Source: Anaeromyces robustus (lineage: Eukaryota; Neocallimastigomycota; Neocallimastigomycetes; Neocallimastigales; Neocallimastigaceae). Taken from it: a stretch of 49,102 nucleotides of DNA. Below the pieces are notes generated by a model. It was not told the origin of the DNA and did no database searches. It was given only the letters and a program-made list of their open reading frames with translations. Made by a program: the position numbers and the translations under genes. The first letter of the stretch is position 1. Every line of letters starts with the position of its first letter. Where the stretch lies: contig MCFG01000015.1 in the NCBI GenBank assembly GCA_002104895.1, positions 310,001 through 359,102 of the forward strand, given 5' to 3'. Shown here piece after piece: positions 30,950 to 42,600 of this stretch.

Positions 30950-32326
30950 AAGTTATTTTTATGCAGTTGCAATTATAATTATAGTTTATGATTGTCCCCT
31001 AAGATTAAGTTTTATATATACAGAGAAGTATAATATATAAATATATATAAATATATATAAAATATTGATGCGTGTATACAAAGTCACAAATCTCCTTATA
31101 CAATAATATAGTTTATAACATATATGAAATAAATAAATAAATAAATATAAATTTAAAGAACAATATTATTATTTGAAACTTTTGAAACTAAAAATTTATG
31201 TACACTTTTTTATTATTTCGTCCGTTATTATTAACAAAATAACAAAATGAATAAATAATAATAATAGTTAATAATTAATAATAATAATAGTAATAAAGAG
31301 GTATTAAAAAAAACAAAACAAAACATAAAAAATATAAAATTTAATATTACATCATTATCAAACTTTAACCATATTTAAATTGTATAAAAAAAAAAGGATG
31401 AACAAAAATAATTATAAAAAAATATTCGAAAAGAAAAAAAAGAAAACACTGGAAGATCTTTTTTTTTTTTTTTTTTATATTATCATTCAAACAAACGGTA
31501 ATTTTTTTGTTTGTTTTAAAATTTTAAAAAATTAATTATAAGAAAATATTCAAATAAACCGTTAATTATAAGATAAAATCATTGTAATAATAATAATAAT
31601 ATTGATAATAATAATAATAAAAATAATAATAATAATAAAAATAATAATAAATAAATAAATGCATTCAAAAAGACCTTATAAGAAAGATTTTTAAATATAA
31701 AGAAAAGAAAATGCTAAAGAAAAATTATTAATAAAAAATATTAAATATATTGTAAAAAAATTTAATAAAAATTTATCTTTGTCATGACCATTCATTTTAT
31801 CAAACCATCTATTTATTATTTGAATGCATTTAAAACGGTAAGGATTAATATATTACATATTAGATATTACATATTAGATATATTTTATTTTTTATCAAAG
31901 ATAATGCGCTTCTAACGGTTGTTTTAATCATTATTTTAATCTTATATGAATAAATAATTCATTCCTAAATTTACAAAAATTCTAATAAATCTTTTAAAAA
32001 TCTGTTAGCATTAAATTGTTACTCAAAAAACAAAAAAAAAAAAAAAACATTTTAAAAATAAATATATCATATATACATAAATTTTTCAATAAATTAAAAA
32101 AAAAAAAAATTAATTAATAAACTTTAATATAAATTTAACGGCTTATTTCGATTAATTTCCATTTATGTATTTGTAAATTTTTGTAAATTTTTGTAATTTT
32201 TTGTGTTTTTTTTTTTTATGTTTTTTTTATGTTTTTTTTATGTTTTTTTGTGATTGTGATTTATTAAATATTTATATTTATATTTATATCATATCATTAT
32301 ATATCATTATATATAATTATAATAAT

Positions 32327-32357
<31 letters not shown>

Positions 32358-32880
32358 TTTATTAAATATTTATATATATATAATAATATATAATAATAAT
32401 TTATATTTAAATTTTTTAATTTTTTAATTTTTTAATCATTTCATCATTTATTTTTAATATTCTTCATTTTCTAATAATGATAATAATAAATAAAAATAAT
32501 ATTTTAATTATTAATTAATCTATTAATATAATAAAAAAAATCTGTAACAAAAAAAAAAATAGATAATACTAAATTAAAACTTTGAATAAAAAAAAAAGAG
32601 ACATTACTATATTTAATTAATTAATTAAATTTTTATCTTTTCATTATTTTTATCTTTTTTTACTTGTTATTACTTTTTTTTTTTTGCTTTCTTTCTTTTT
32701 TCACTTTCATATATATACATAAATATAGAAAATAAAAAATTATATAATATTTATTAAAATGATTAAATATATAAATGAATATTATAATAGTTTTTTTTAA
32801 GGGATATTTTTATTTTTATTTTTCTTTAACGTTTTTTATTCTTTTTATTTTTATTTGTTTTTATATAATGTATTATGTAA

Positions 32881-33387
32881 CGGGAAGTGTGCATTTCGGC
32901 AATGTATTTCGTAAATGTATCGCGCATTAAAATAACGTATTATTTAAATGTATTATATTGTGGCTTATAAAATAAATAAATAAAAAATTTATTATATTAT
33001 TAAAATCAATATTTTATTTATTATTGATTTATGAAACCAATTTATTAGTGGTATCTTCTTTTTATTAATATTTCTTTTTTTTTTTTATTTAACTTATGAA
33101 ATAAATAAAATATTATGTGAAATTTAAAATTTATATTTATAATTCTTTAAATTATGAAATAAAAAAAATATTAAGTGAAATTTAAAATTTATATTTATAA
33201 TTCTTTAAATTATGAAATAAATAAGAAATGTTTTAATATACAAGTACTAGTATATAAACTCTCTTAAAAAATTTTTATATAAATGTGGCGTCAAAAAATA
33301 TTTATATAAATTTAAAATATGAAATGTGGCGTAAAGGACCTGTCAATGCAAAAAATTTCATGTACATTGCTGAAATGCTACACTCAG
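32881..33387. mobile_element. Candidate MITE-like nonautonomous DNA transposon, about 507 bp
   Basis: The ends are imperfect inverted repeats. The left end reads GTGTGCATTTCGGCAATGTA (32887-32906). The right end (33363-33383) reads, as reverse complement, GTGTAGCATTTCAGCAATG and on to TA. That is one insertion and one mismatch in about 21 bp, with weaker similarity continuing outward. The direct repeat TTATGTAA(C) flanks both sides (32873-32881 and 33388-33396), consistent with an 8-bp hAT-type target-site duplication. A third copy at 33410-33418 weakens that reading. The inside has no ORF but has a 58-bp tandem repeat and two AAATGTGGCGT words. The segment is visibly more GC-rich at its ends than the surroundings. 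It may belong to the thug/DDT type of small dictyostelid DNA elements, but I cannot match a named family. Confidence 0.6.
33094..33225. repeat. 58-bp tandem repeat, about 2.3 copies, inside the MITE-like element
   Basis: Units start TTATGAAATAAA at about 33094, 33152 and 33210, each followed in full copies by ATATTA(T/A)GTGAAATTTAAAA and on to TTCTTTAAA. Copies differ at only a few bases. Confidence 0.88.
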
Positions 33388-35165
33388 TTATGTAACTAAT
33401 ATTTTTGAATTATGTAACATTCCGCTTTTTTTGTAATTTTTGTAAATAAATAAATAAAAAATTTTTTTACCAAATGAGAATGTTCTTTTTTTTTTATATT
33501 ATAATATTAATAAATTAAATATAATCATATATATATTTTATATTAAAAATTTAAATAAATAAATTTTTAATACCTTCCGTTGTCAAATTAATTTATTTTC
33601 CTTTTTTTTTTTTTTTTTTTTTTTTTACGAAAAATATTTGAATTACTCATATTAATAATAATCATTTATTATCTAATTTTATATATTTATTTATATATAA
33701 TTTTTTTATATTTTATTTTATTTTTTAGTTTAAATTATATCATCTTCTTTACTTAGTTTAGATTGAACCTTTTGATGAGAGTATTAATAGTCATATAGTC
33801 TTTTTTTATTTCATGTTTTTTTTATTAATAATTTTTTCAATTAATAATTAATAATAATAAAAATAATAATAAAAAAAAAATTTTTTTTTTCTCAATTATT
33901 TTAACAATGTTTAATAATCTAATAAATAAAAAGTATATTTTATAATAAAAATTAATTAATTAATAATAAATTATATTGTTTTAGATTTATTAAATAATAA
34001 TTAAAAATATTAAAAATATTAAATTCTAATAAAATTTTATTTATTATAATTTATTATAATTTATTAAAAAAGAAAATGATCTTTAAATTAAAATTAAAAT
34101 AATATAAAATTAATTAAATAATAATAAAAAAATAAAAAAATGTTTTTATAAATTTTTATTTTATTTTTGTTGGTAGTTGTTGATGGTTTGATGGTTTGAT
34201 GGTTGGTAATTTTTTGTTGATTAAAAGGATTTCCTTTCTGAAAAAAAATGTTTAAATTAATTCATTAATTATAAATAAATTGTTTAATTAATTAAAATTT
34301 ATGTATTTAGTTAAAATCTACCAATATTCAAAAAAAAAAAATCTAGAATTTTTTTTATTAATTATTAATTATTAATTATTAATTATTAAATAAAAGAATA
34401 AAAAAAAAATTGTTTTTATTTTATAAAAGTAATTAAAATAAATAAAAATTATTAAAAGATAAAAGTAGGTAAATAAACTTTAATTTTTATATATTCATAA
34501 TTTAAGAAAAGAATAAATGGATTAAAATAAAAATTAGAAAATAAAGGATAAATGCTTTAAATATAAATATATAATGAAAATAATAATAGAATAGAAGATT
34601 CTTAAATAATATAAAAAAAACATGTATTTTATATAATATTTATGGAGATAGAAGAATTTTAATAGAAGAAGATAAAAAGATTCAGTAATTTTTAAAACAA
34701 TATTAGCTTTAAATATACCTTTTTTTTTTGTTTTAAGAAAAACAGTAAAGTAATAATAATAATAATAATAATAATAGATCTCATTTAAAATTAGATATTA
34801 ACATTCGTAATTCTTTAATATTTTTTTACTTGCTCTTGAAATGATTTAAACGTAATTAAGAAGGAATAGAAAAGAATATTGAAAACTTATAAAATAAATA
34901 AAAATAACTAGAACAGTTTAAAATTAATAATTAATAATTAAAAAAAAAAAAAAAATGGGTTCAAAAATAAAAATTAAATTAAAAATAAAAATAAAAAAAT
35001 TAAAAGTTTAATTGATAATAAATTTTATATTATAAAAAAAATGTATACAAATTTTATTAAATAATAAACAATCATTATAAAATTATAAAATCATAAAATC
35101 ATAAATCATCAGTTGAGTAACACAAATTTAAATAGATTAAAAAAGAAAAACTTTTTTTTTTATAT

Positions 35166-35215
<50 letters not shown>

Positions 35216-35847
35216 AATAATAAAATTATTTATTTATTTATTTATTTATTTAAATTATTATTTTTGTTTTATCTTTTTTTTTTTTTATGAATTCCTTATT
35301 TTGTTTATTTATTTATTTATTTTATTCCCTTATTTTTTTTTTTTTTTTTTTTTTAATTATTAATCATTTTTTTTTAAAATATATTAAAAAAAATAGTTAA
35401 ATATATTAAAATACATTTTTAGTATAAAATGAATGATTTTCCCCTTCTTTTTAATTTTTTTTGAATTTTAATTTTTTTTTTTTATCATTTTTTAAAATAT
35501 ATTATATAAAAATAATAAAAAAAATAAAAAAAAAAGATAAAAATAAAATAGTTTATATTATTATTTTCACTTATACCTTTTAATAATATAAATTATTTTA
35601 TTTTATATATATATATTATTTATTGTAAATTATTGTAAAAATAATTGTTAATATAAAAGGTAGTATATATTATAAACAAAAAAAAAAAAAAAAGGAAAAA
35701 GAAAGAAATATATTAATAATAAACAAAAAAAGATATAGATTATCTTTTTTTATATTTTTATATTTTTTTCATATATCTATTTCACTTTTGTAACATATTT
35801 TTTTTTAAAAAAAAACAAAAAACAAAAAAACAAAAAAAGAAAGAAAA

Positions 35848-38187
35848 ATGAAATTCATAATAATTACTTTATTAGCTTTATTATTATTAAATATTAATAA
35901 TATTAAAGTAAAAGGAAAACCAGCAAATGATTATTTTTTAAATATTAATAATAGTAATAATGTTGAAAATGTTATCGAAAAAATTGTTAAAAGAGCAAAT
36001 ACAGGATCAAATTTTCAATCTGTAAAATATATCAATTATGAAGAATCACTTAAAGAAGTTGATAATCCTTATAGAGGATTTTATCAAGAAATGGAAACAA
36101 AATTATCCCCATCTGGTGGAAATGTTAAAAATTACCCAGAAACTAGTTTAATTCGTCTTTTAGTTGATCTTTCACCATTTTCAAAAGTTAAAAATAATCA
36201 ACAAGATATGGAATTAACTAAAGAAGCTCTTGTTCTTTTTGAAGATGTATTAAAAACTCTTGTTAAAAGTCAAAAAACAGCAGTAATAAGATTTGCTTAT
36301 CATCCTGGTTTTAATAGTGATAATCATACTTATGAACCTTCTATGAAATTTTTACTTAAACATCAAGAACAATTAGGGGCTATTATGTCAAAATATACTG
36401 AAGTGATTGCTGTAGTAGAATGTGGAATGCTTGGTATGTATGGTGAAATGCATTCTAGTTTTGTTTATGATGATAAGGATACTTTTTATCAAAATACGGT
36501 ATTAGTTATTAATAAATGGTTAGAAGTTCTTCCACAAAATCTTACTCTTTCCGTCAGAAAACCAAAATTTTATTGTCATTGGAAAGGTATTGATTTAAAT
36601 AGTATTGATAAAGATTTAACTACCGTTAAAGATAAATCTTATAGAGTAGGTATTTATAATGATGGTTATTTTGCTTCTAATGGTGATCTTGGTACTTATA
36701 CTAATAGAAATAAAGAAGTTAAATGGCTTTATAATCAAGCTAAACATACTGTTTTTGGTGGTGAATTTGGTAGACCAGATGAAGATAGTACTTATAATAT
36801 AAGTTTTAATGATATGGTTTCTGAAATGTTTATTACTCATACTTCCTATCTTAATTCAGGATTTTATAAAGGTACCCTTAAAAAAATTAAAAATTCTAAA
36901 TATAATGGATCGGATAAAAAATATGTAGGTCAAAATGGTATGATTTATGTTCAAAATCATTTAGGTTATCGATTTGTTGTTAAAGATGTTAGTATTACTA
37001 AATCTATTGGTAAAAATGAAAGTTTTGGTATTATTGTTAAAATTAATAATGTTGGTTTCGGTAATCTTGTTACTCCAAAAGAACCCATTATTCTATTAAA
37101 AAATTCTAATACTAATAATATTTATAAATTCCCATTACTTTCGGATAAAACTGTTCAAAAAGAAATTGTAGAAAATATAAATCCAAATCAATGGGAATCT
37201 AATGCTACTTATAATTTTAAAGCTGTTTTTAAATTACCTAATAATATTTCTACTGGTAATTATAAAGTTTATTTAAGATTAGCTTCTAATAAAGATAGTA
37301 AAGGAACTAATGGTTATCCTATTAGATTTGCTAATGATGATAATAAAATTTGGGATTATGATTTAGGTGCTAATTATTTAGCTGATTTTACTATTACTAA
37401 TACTAATACTAATAATAAAAACAACAACAATAACAATAATAATAATAGTGTTGGAAGTATCAATAGAAATCCAAATAATAAAAATGTAAATAATAATCCT
37501 AATAATAATGCTTCACCAACCACTACAATTTTAAGTCCAGTTATTCCTAGAATAACAACAAAACTTACAAGTCGTATTTCTACTAAAACAATACCAAAAA
37601 CAACAACCATTTCAAAACCAACTTCAATTTCAACTCCAAGAGTTGGTAATGGTAATGCTAATAATAATAATAATTCATCTACCCCAAGTCAAAATTATTA
37701 TAAATATGCTATAAAATTTAGAGGTACTTTATCCAATCAAGAAAATTATTATTTAGGTGCTAGAGATTTAAAAACCTATGATTTCTTTAAATTATCGAAA
37801 AAAGATGATTCAACTAAAAGTGGAATTTATCGTACATGGCATGTCAATTCTATTAAGGAACCCTCCTTATTCTATTTATCCGATTCTCTTTATGGTAGTG
37901 GTGATGGTAAACCAACTAATTATTGTTTAGATATAGGTTATTATGTTACCATGAAAGGTTATAATTATCTTAGTATTGTTGAATGTTCTAAAGCAAAATA
38001 TAAATTTAAATATGGTGGTACTTATAAAGATACTATTGATATTTATTATAGAAGTAATAATAAACATATCACGGATAGAAAAGGTAATAATTTATGTCTT
38101 TATTATTCCGTTATTCCACATATTGCTAAATGTTCTGATTATGAATCTAAAGAAAATTTAAGATGGACAAGATATATTATGGATTAA
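35848..38187 (+). CDS. Secreted DUF4874/DUF4832 protein with extra C-terminal domain
   Basis: Single-exon gene of 779 residues. The N-terminus MKFIIITLLALLLLNINN is a clear signal peptide with cleavage expected near residue 23. Residues about 50-225 fit DUF4874: NPYRGFYQEME, then SLIRLLVDLSPFS, TAVIRFAYHPGF, VVECGMLGMYGEMHSS. This barrel-like family is known mostly from bacteria and is thought to be glycosidase-related. Residues about 230-540 fit DUF4832 (YRVGIYNDGYFASNGDLGTY, FGGEFGR). An Asn/Thr/Pro-rich linker (about 545-625) leads to a C-terminal region (about 630-779) with four Cys that I do not recognise, possibly a beta-trefoil-like carbohydrate-binding domain. The start follows an A-rich leader typical of this genome, and AATAAA at 38193-38198 follows the stop. 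Substrate unknown. Confidence 0.9.
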   Translation: MKFIIITLLALLLLNINNIKVKGKPANDYFLNINNSNNVENVIEKIVKRANTGSNFQSVKYINYEESLKEVDNPYRGFYQEMETKLSPSGGNVKNYPETSLIRLLVDLSPFSKVKNNQQDMELTKEALVLFEDVLKTLVKSQKTAVIRFAYHPGFNSDNHTYEPSMKFLLKHQEQLGAIMSKYTEVIAVVECGMLGMYGEMHSSFVYDDKDTFYQNTVLVINKWLEVLPQNLTLSVRKPKFYCHWKGIDLNSIDKDLTTVKDKSYRVGIYNDGYFASNGDLGTYTNRNKEVKWLYNQAKHTVFGGEFGRPDEDSTYNISFNDMVSEMFITHTSYLNSGFYKGTLKKIKNSKYNGSDKKYVGQNGMIYVQNHLGYRFVVKDVSITKSIGKNESFGIIVKINNVGFGNLVTPKEPIILLKNSNTNNIYKFPLLSDKTVQKEIVENINPNQWESNATYNFKAVFKLPNNISTGNYKVYLRLASNKDSKGTNGYPIRFANDDNKIWDYDLGANYLADFTITNTNTNNKNNNNNNNNNSVGSINRNPNNKNVNNNPNNNASPTTTILSPVIPRITTKLTSRISTKTIPKTTTISKPTSISTPRVGNGNANNNNNSSTPSQNYYKYAIKFRGTLSNQENYYLGARDLKTYDFFKLSKKDDSTKSGIYRTWHVNSIKEPSLFYLSDSLYGSGDGKPTNYCLDIGYYVTMKGYNYLSIVECSKAKYKFKYGGTYKDTIDIYYRSNNKHITDRKGNNLCLYYSVIPHIAKCSDYESKENLRWTRYIMD

Positions 38188-39389
38188 ACTTGAATAAATT
38201 AAAAACAAAAAAAAAAAAAAAAATGAAAAGGCAGAGAAAATATATATATATATATAAATATATATATATATATTTCATATTTATATTTATGGATTAAACT
38301 CTTTTTTTTTTCTATAAATATTATACCAATTATATAAAAAAATTAATTTTTATATATATATAAAATAAATTTAAATTGAATAAATAAATATAAAATAGTA
38401 AATAGTAAATAGTAAATAGTATAAATAGTAAATAGTCAATAATAAGTAAACATCAAAAAAGAAAAAACCAAAAACCAAAAACAAATATTAATAATTTTTA
38501 AATTATATTATTTTTTCATACATTAAATAATACATAAATAATTTTTTATTACTTTTTTTTTATTATTTTTCATTTTTCATTTTTCATAGTTAAAAAACCT
38601 TTATAATATAATATATATTTTCTATATTTCTTTTCTTTACAATTATTATTTTATTTATTTATAGATTACTTTTTACTTTTAATTTTTTATTTTTTTCTTT
38701 TTACTTTTATTTTTTAATTAATTTGTGATATATAAATAGTTCTTTTTTTAATAATATATTTATTTTTAAATAAAAAAAATAATTATTATTTTAAATAAAA
38801 TATATAAAAAAAAAAAAAAAGATTATTAGTAAGTAAATTTACTTAACTATTAATTTTCATCATCCATGTAGTAGTGTGTTATTTATTAAAATTAAATTTA
38901 TTATTTAAAAAAAGTATTTTTATTTAAATATTTTGAATATAGATTGATGATATATTAATTTATTATAAAAGATATAAAAAAGGGTATAATAAATTATCCC
39001 TTGTTAATTAAAAAGAAAAAGGAATTAGTAGTAATATTTATTTATTTATTTATTTATTTTTATTTTTATTTTATTATTTTCTATTTTTTTCTATTATTTA
39101 ATAATAATAAAAGTAAATATTCATTTTTATTATTACTATTATTATTATTTATTATTGATTAAATCATCATCAAATTATTTTTTATATTTATCTATTAAAA
39201 TAGTTGTGACATGACTCTTTATTAATTATTTATTTATATTATATTAAATTATATTATATTATATAGAATGTGTTGTTGACTCTTATATATATATCTATAA
39301 TATAATATAATAATAATAAATGTAAATATATATATATATAATTGTTATGATAGGTAAAACCTATTTATATATTTTATATATATATCATT
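38188..39389. other. Intergenic region between DUF4874 gene and retrotransposon
   Basis: A/T-rich, with AATAAA at 38193-38198, a short TAAATAG tandem run near 38395-38440 and no frame or tRNA gene. The left target-site duplication of the retrotransposon begins at 39390. Confidence 0.7.
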
Positions 39390-39402
39390 ATATAAAATGA
39401 AT
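39390..39402. repeat. Target-site duplication, copy at the 3' end of the retrotransposon
   Basis: ATATAAAATGAAT, identical to the 13 bases at 44496-44508. It directly abuts the T11 run (poly(A) on the element sense strand). Confidence 0.88.
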
Positions 39403-39437
39403 TTTTTTTTTTTATGGCACACAATTTGTACGTCAAC

Positions 39438-39443
39438 TTTATT
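39438..39443 (-). terminator. Poly(A) signal of the retrotransposon
   Basis: AATAAA on the element sense strand, 25 bases before the A-tail, a normal spacing for cleavage and polyadenylation. Confidence 0.75.
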
Positions 39444-39606
39444 GAATTTAAATATTAAAATACATGAATCATAAAAAAACACATAATGAAAAAAAATGAT
39501 ACTAAAAAAAATAAAAACCAGTAATATATTATAGATAATAGTAAATAATACTGGAGGAAAAAAAGTAGTATAATAATATTTAAAAACAATAAATCCATAC
39601 AAGCCC

Positions 39607-39628
39607 TTAATTCTAAATATAGAATTAA
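39607..39628 (-). other. Hairpin at the start of the retrotransposon 3' UTR
   Basis: TTAATTCTA (39607-39615) and TAGAATTAA (39620-39628) form a perfect 9-bp stem with a 4-nt loop, beginning 12 bases after the stop codon. Some non-LTR reverse transcriptases recognise a 3' stem-loop; a role here is inference. Confidence 0.6.
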
Positions 39629-39640
39629 AGTAAAATTGAT

Positions 39641-42600
39641 CTATCCTATTCCACTAGGGTCGGAAATAGAATCGGCATTTGCCCTACTAGGCTGTCCTAC
39701 TGTGTTATCAGCATTGACGTTCCTGGAGAGGTTGGTTTTAAATTTATTGAACAATATATGTTGTCTTTTACAGACAACAGGCATGATATCATTCAATAGA
39801 GCCGCAGATCGCAACAAGAATGGGGATTTTGAATAAGTACCAGATTCAGTCTGACACTTAAACAAACATTCCCATTCCATTTTGTATGGACTATTGTTAA
39901 TTCTATCACTAAAACCATAATCCCTTCCACCAATTAAAAAAATATAAATACTGTACCTATTAACTATTTTTTTATTACCTAATATATCTATATTACTAAT
40001 ACTATTAAACCTCATATTATTACTATTTTTATAACCCTTAACAATACTATTAATTCTATTATCTACATTAGGGTTATTACTGATCCTAACTAAACTATTA
40101 AAAAGACTATCTAAAAAATAAAAAAAATTTCTATCTAGATCAGAGAAGTGATCAATACGAAGATTTTTAAATAAGAAACAATTTATAAACCAATGATCAA
40201 TTCTCTGATAACTGTCACAATGGAAACAACATGAACAACAATTAGGACAAGAATTATTAATCATTTTTGCAGCTTTAGCAACTCTAGCATCGATTTTATA
40301 TCCACATCTTGCCCTAAGTATCCACCTAAAACCTTTGCTATATTCAGGATATTCTAGATTAAGTTTTAAGTAATTCCTTGATTCTTCAAATTTGTACATT
40401 TTATAAGTTTTAGCTTTAATTGATTTATCACTGTTCATGTCTCTGTCCCAATAGAATTCCATAATTTCTTTAGAAGAGGATGAAATATTGTTTAATTTAT
40501 CATTTAATATTTTACTTTCTTTGTCCCAAGTCCATTTTCTTGTTGTAGCAACATTATTAACTATCTTAGAAATAATGCAGTTGGAGTCCTTCCACTTATT
40601 AAAACATCTAACCTGAGCTAAAGCACATTTACCAGAAAGTGGAGGAATATTGAGTTCTTTTGAGATGCAATAAATAGAAACAAAAGAATTAGGTTTCGAG
40701 TAGCCTAAAATCCAATAAAAACCTTTGTTAATAATTGTTTGTGTAGAACTAGTATTGTTTTTGTTAGAACCAAGCAAAGGAGCGTAATAGGAAACTTGTC
40801 CAATAACTTTTGCAGAGAATAAAGTTCTTTTAAGAGGAATAGGAATCAGATCATTTTTTAAAAAACCTTGAATTGAAAACAAAGCCTTACTAACTTTATT
40901 TTTCATTTTACTAATAACGAATTTTAAATCTAGAGATTTGTGAAAGGGAACACCAAGGTAAGTATAACAATCTGTTTTAGGGATTGGGATTCCTGTTAAA
41001 TAAAAGGTAGGGTCTTCTCTAAGAATATATTCCGAATTTTCATGTCTAACAGCAAATGTGGCACATTTATTAATTCCAAAAGTCATCTCATTGTCCTTAG
41101 CCCATTTACTAACTGAGCGAAGAAGTTTATTCATACGAGATCTACTAGGGGCACAAAGAACAATATCATCAGCAAATAATCCTCCACAGCAATATTCAGT
41201 ATCTATTTTCACACCATTATGCAGGCAATCGTTGAAGATGTCGTTGATAAACAAATTAAAAAGTATAGGAGATAAGGGACATCCTTGTCGAACTCCTTTA
41301 AGTATACTGAAGGAATCGGAAAATTGTCCATTAATTTTAACACAAGCTTTGGAAGACAGATATAGGTTCTCCAAAAATTGAAAGCATTTTCCTTGTATAC
41401 CAAGAGTATAAATTTTCGATAAAATGTTATAGATGGGCACAGAATCGTAAGCTTTTTTAAGATCCAGAAAAGCTAAATAAGTATCTTCCCCTTTGAATTT
41501 ACGTCTTTGACAAATAGAAAGAATAGAGATAAAAAGACTAATACATTCTTCCTTATTCCGAAAGCCAAATTGTTCTGGTCTAATGAATCCATGACTTATA
41601 CCATATTCAGAAATTCTAGAAGCAATAATTTTTGAAAGAATCTTAATACCATTATTGATAAGTGAGATACCACGATAGTTATCACAATTAGAAAGATCGC
41701 CTTTTTTTGGAATAGAAACAATGGATGCATTATTCCAAAAAATAGGAAAATCACCATTCCAAATACGATTAATTAAGAAATGGAAACAACTAAGACCAGC
41801 CGGAACATAGGAATCATTATTTGCAGAGTCATCTGAAGAGGAATCAGGAATTAAAGCTTTATAAAATTCAATAGGGATACCGTCGGGACCCGAGGCTTTA
41901 AAGTTAGGGATAGAAAGGATGGTCTTTTTGATTTCTTCAATGCTGATATCTTGGTTAATATCCCATACTATGTTATTTCCACTCTTTATACGATTGATAG
42001 CGGGAGAATACTTCCAGAATTTTTTATTCATTCTATGTCCAGTAGAGTCATTACTAAGTTTCTTATAATAATTACACCAAACATCTAATTGATCTTTAGT
42101 ACTATACACTAAGTTATCTTGGTGGTCTCTGATAGGATGAGGTATAAATAACTCCTGATTGTTATTTTTAATATTCTTCTTAATCCATGACCATGATTTT
42201 CTGCTGTCATTTTTTAAGGTAGCCTCGCAGCCTATTTTAATCCAAAATAAATAGTTTTGTCTTCTAAATTCATTACATTTTTTATGAATAGATTGGCATA
42301 ATTTATTATAAGATGCAACAAGGATAATAAATTGATTAGGTTCATAATCTAAATGGCTCTTTTTAATTTGTCGATACTTCAAGCTTTTAATTCTTTGAAG
42401 ACAGTAAATATTACGTGACATATGGAACATTGATTTCCTAATTTCAGTAGAAGATGTAATTTCAAGATCCTCTGCAATTGAATTAGATGTATCAATAAAC
42501 TTATCAACTAGATCGTCAATGGAAAGATAAGGATTATTAAAAATCTCATTATTTAAAATAGCAAACTTGTTATTGTCAACAATATCGTTTTTCATTTCCT

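Larger units (their letters stand above)
28010..35847. other. 7.8-kb gene-free region with repeats and a MITE-like element
   Basis: Divergent spacer between CSN5 and the DUF4874 gene. I found no frame with coding character and no tRNA gene. It holds an A-run of about 35 (28658-28693), a (TG)n run, (CAA)18, an inverted-repeat cluster near 30882-30949, the MITE-like element at 32881-33387, a T-tract near 33603-33626 and (AAAT)n at about 35170-35212. The stretch 31480-31930 has several scattered CGGT/ACCG words that I cannot explain. Both flanking promoters must be within. Confidence 0.6.

Noticed and set aside
34170..34240. GATGGTTTGATGGTT repeat as an exon or promoter element
   Set aside because: Short tandem repeat with stops in all frames nearby and no splice partners; nothing to support a function.
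35170..35260. Possible array of spaced repeats (CRISPR-like) in AAAT tracts
   Set aside because: These are continuous tetranucleotide microsatellites without unique spacers, in a eukaryotic genome.
37374..37610. Leu/Val-rich minus-strand frame inside the DUF4874 gene
   Set aside because: Complement of the Asn/Thr linker; the plus strand has a full-length protein with signal peptide.
39345..39602. 85-residue minus-strand frame beyond the retrotransposon ORF
   Set aside because: Falls in the 3' UTR, runs through the poly(A) tail and the target-site duplication, and has no recognisable domain.
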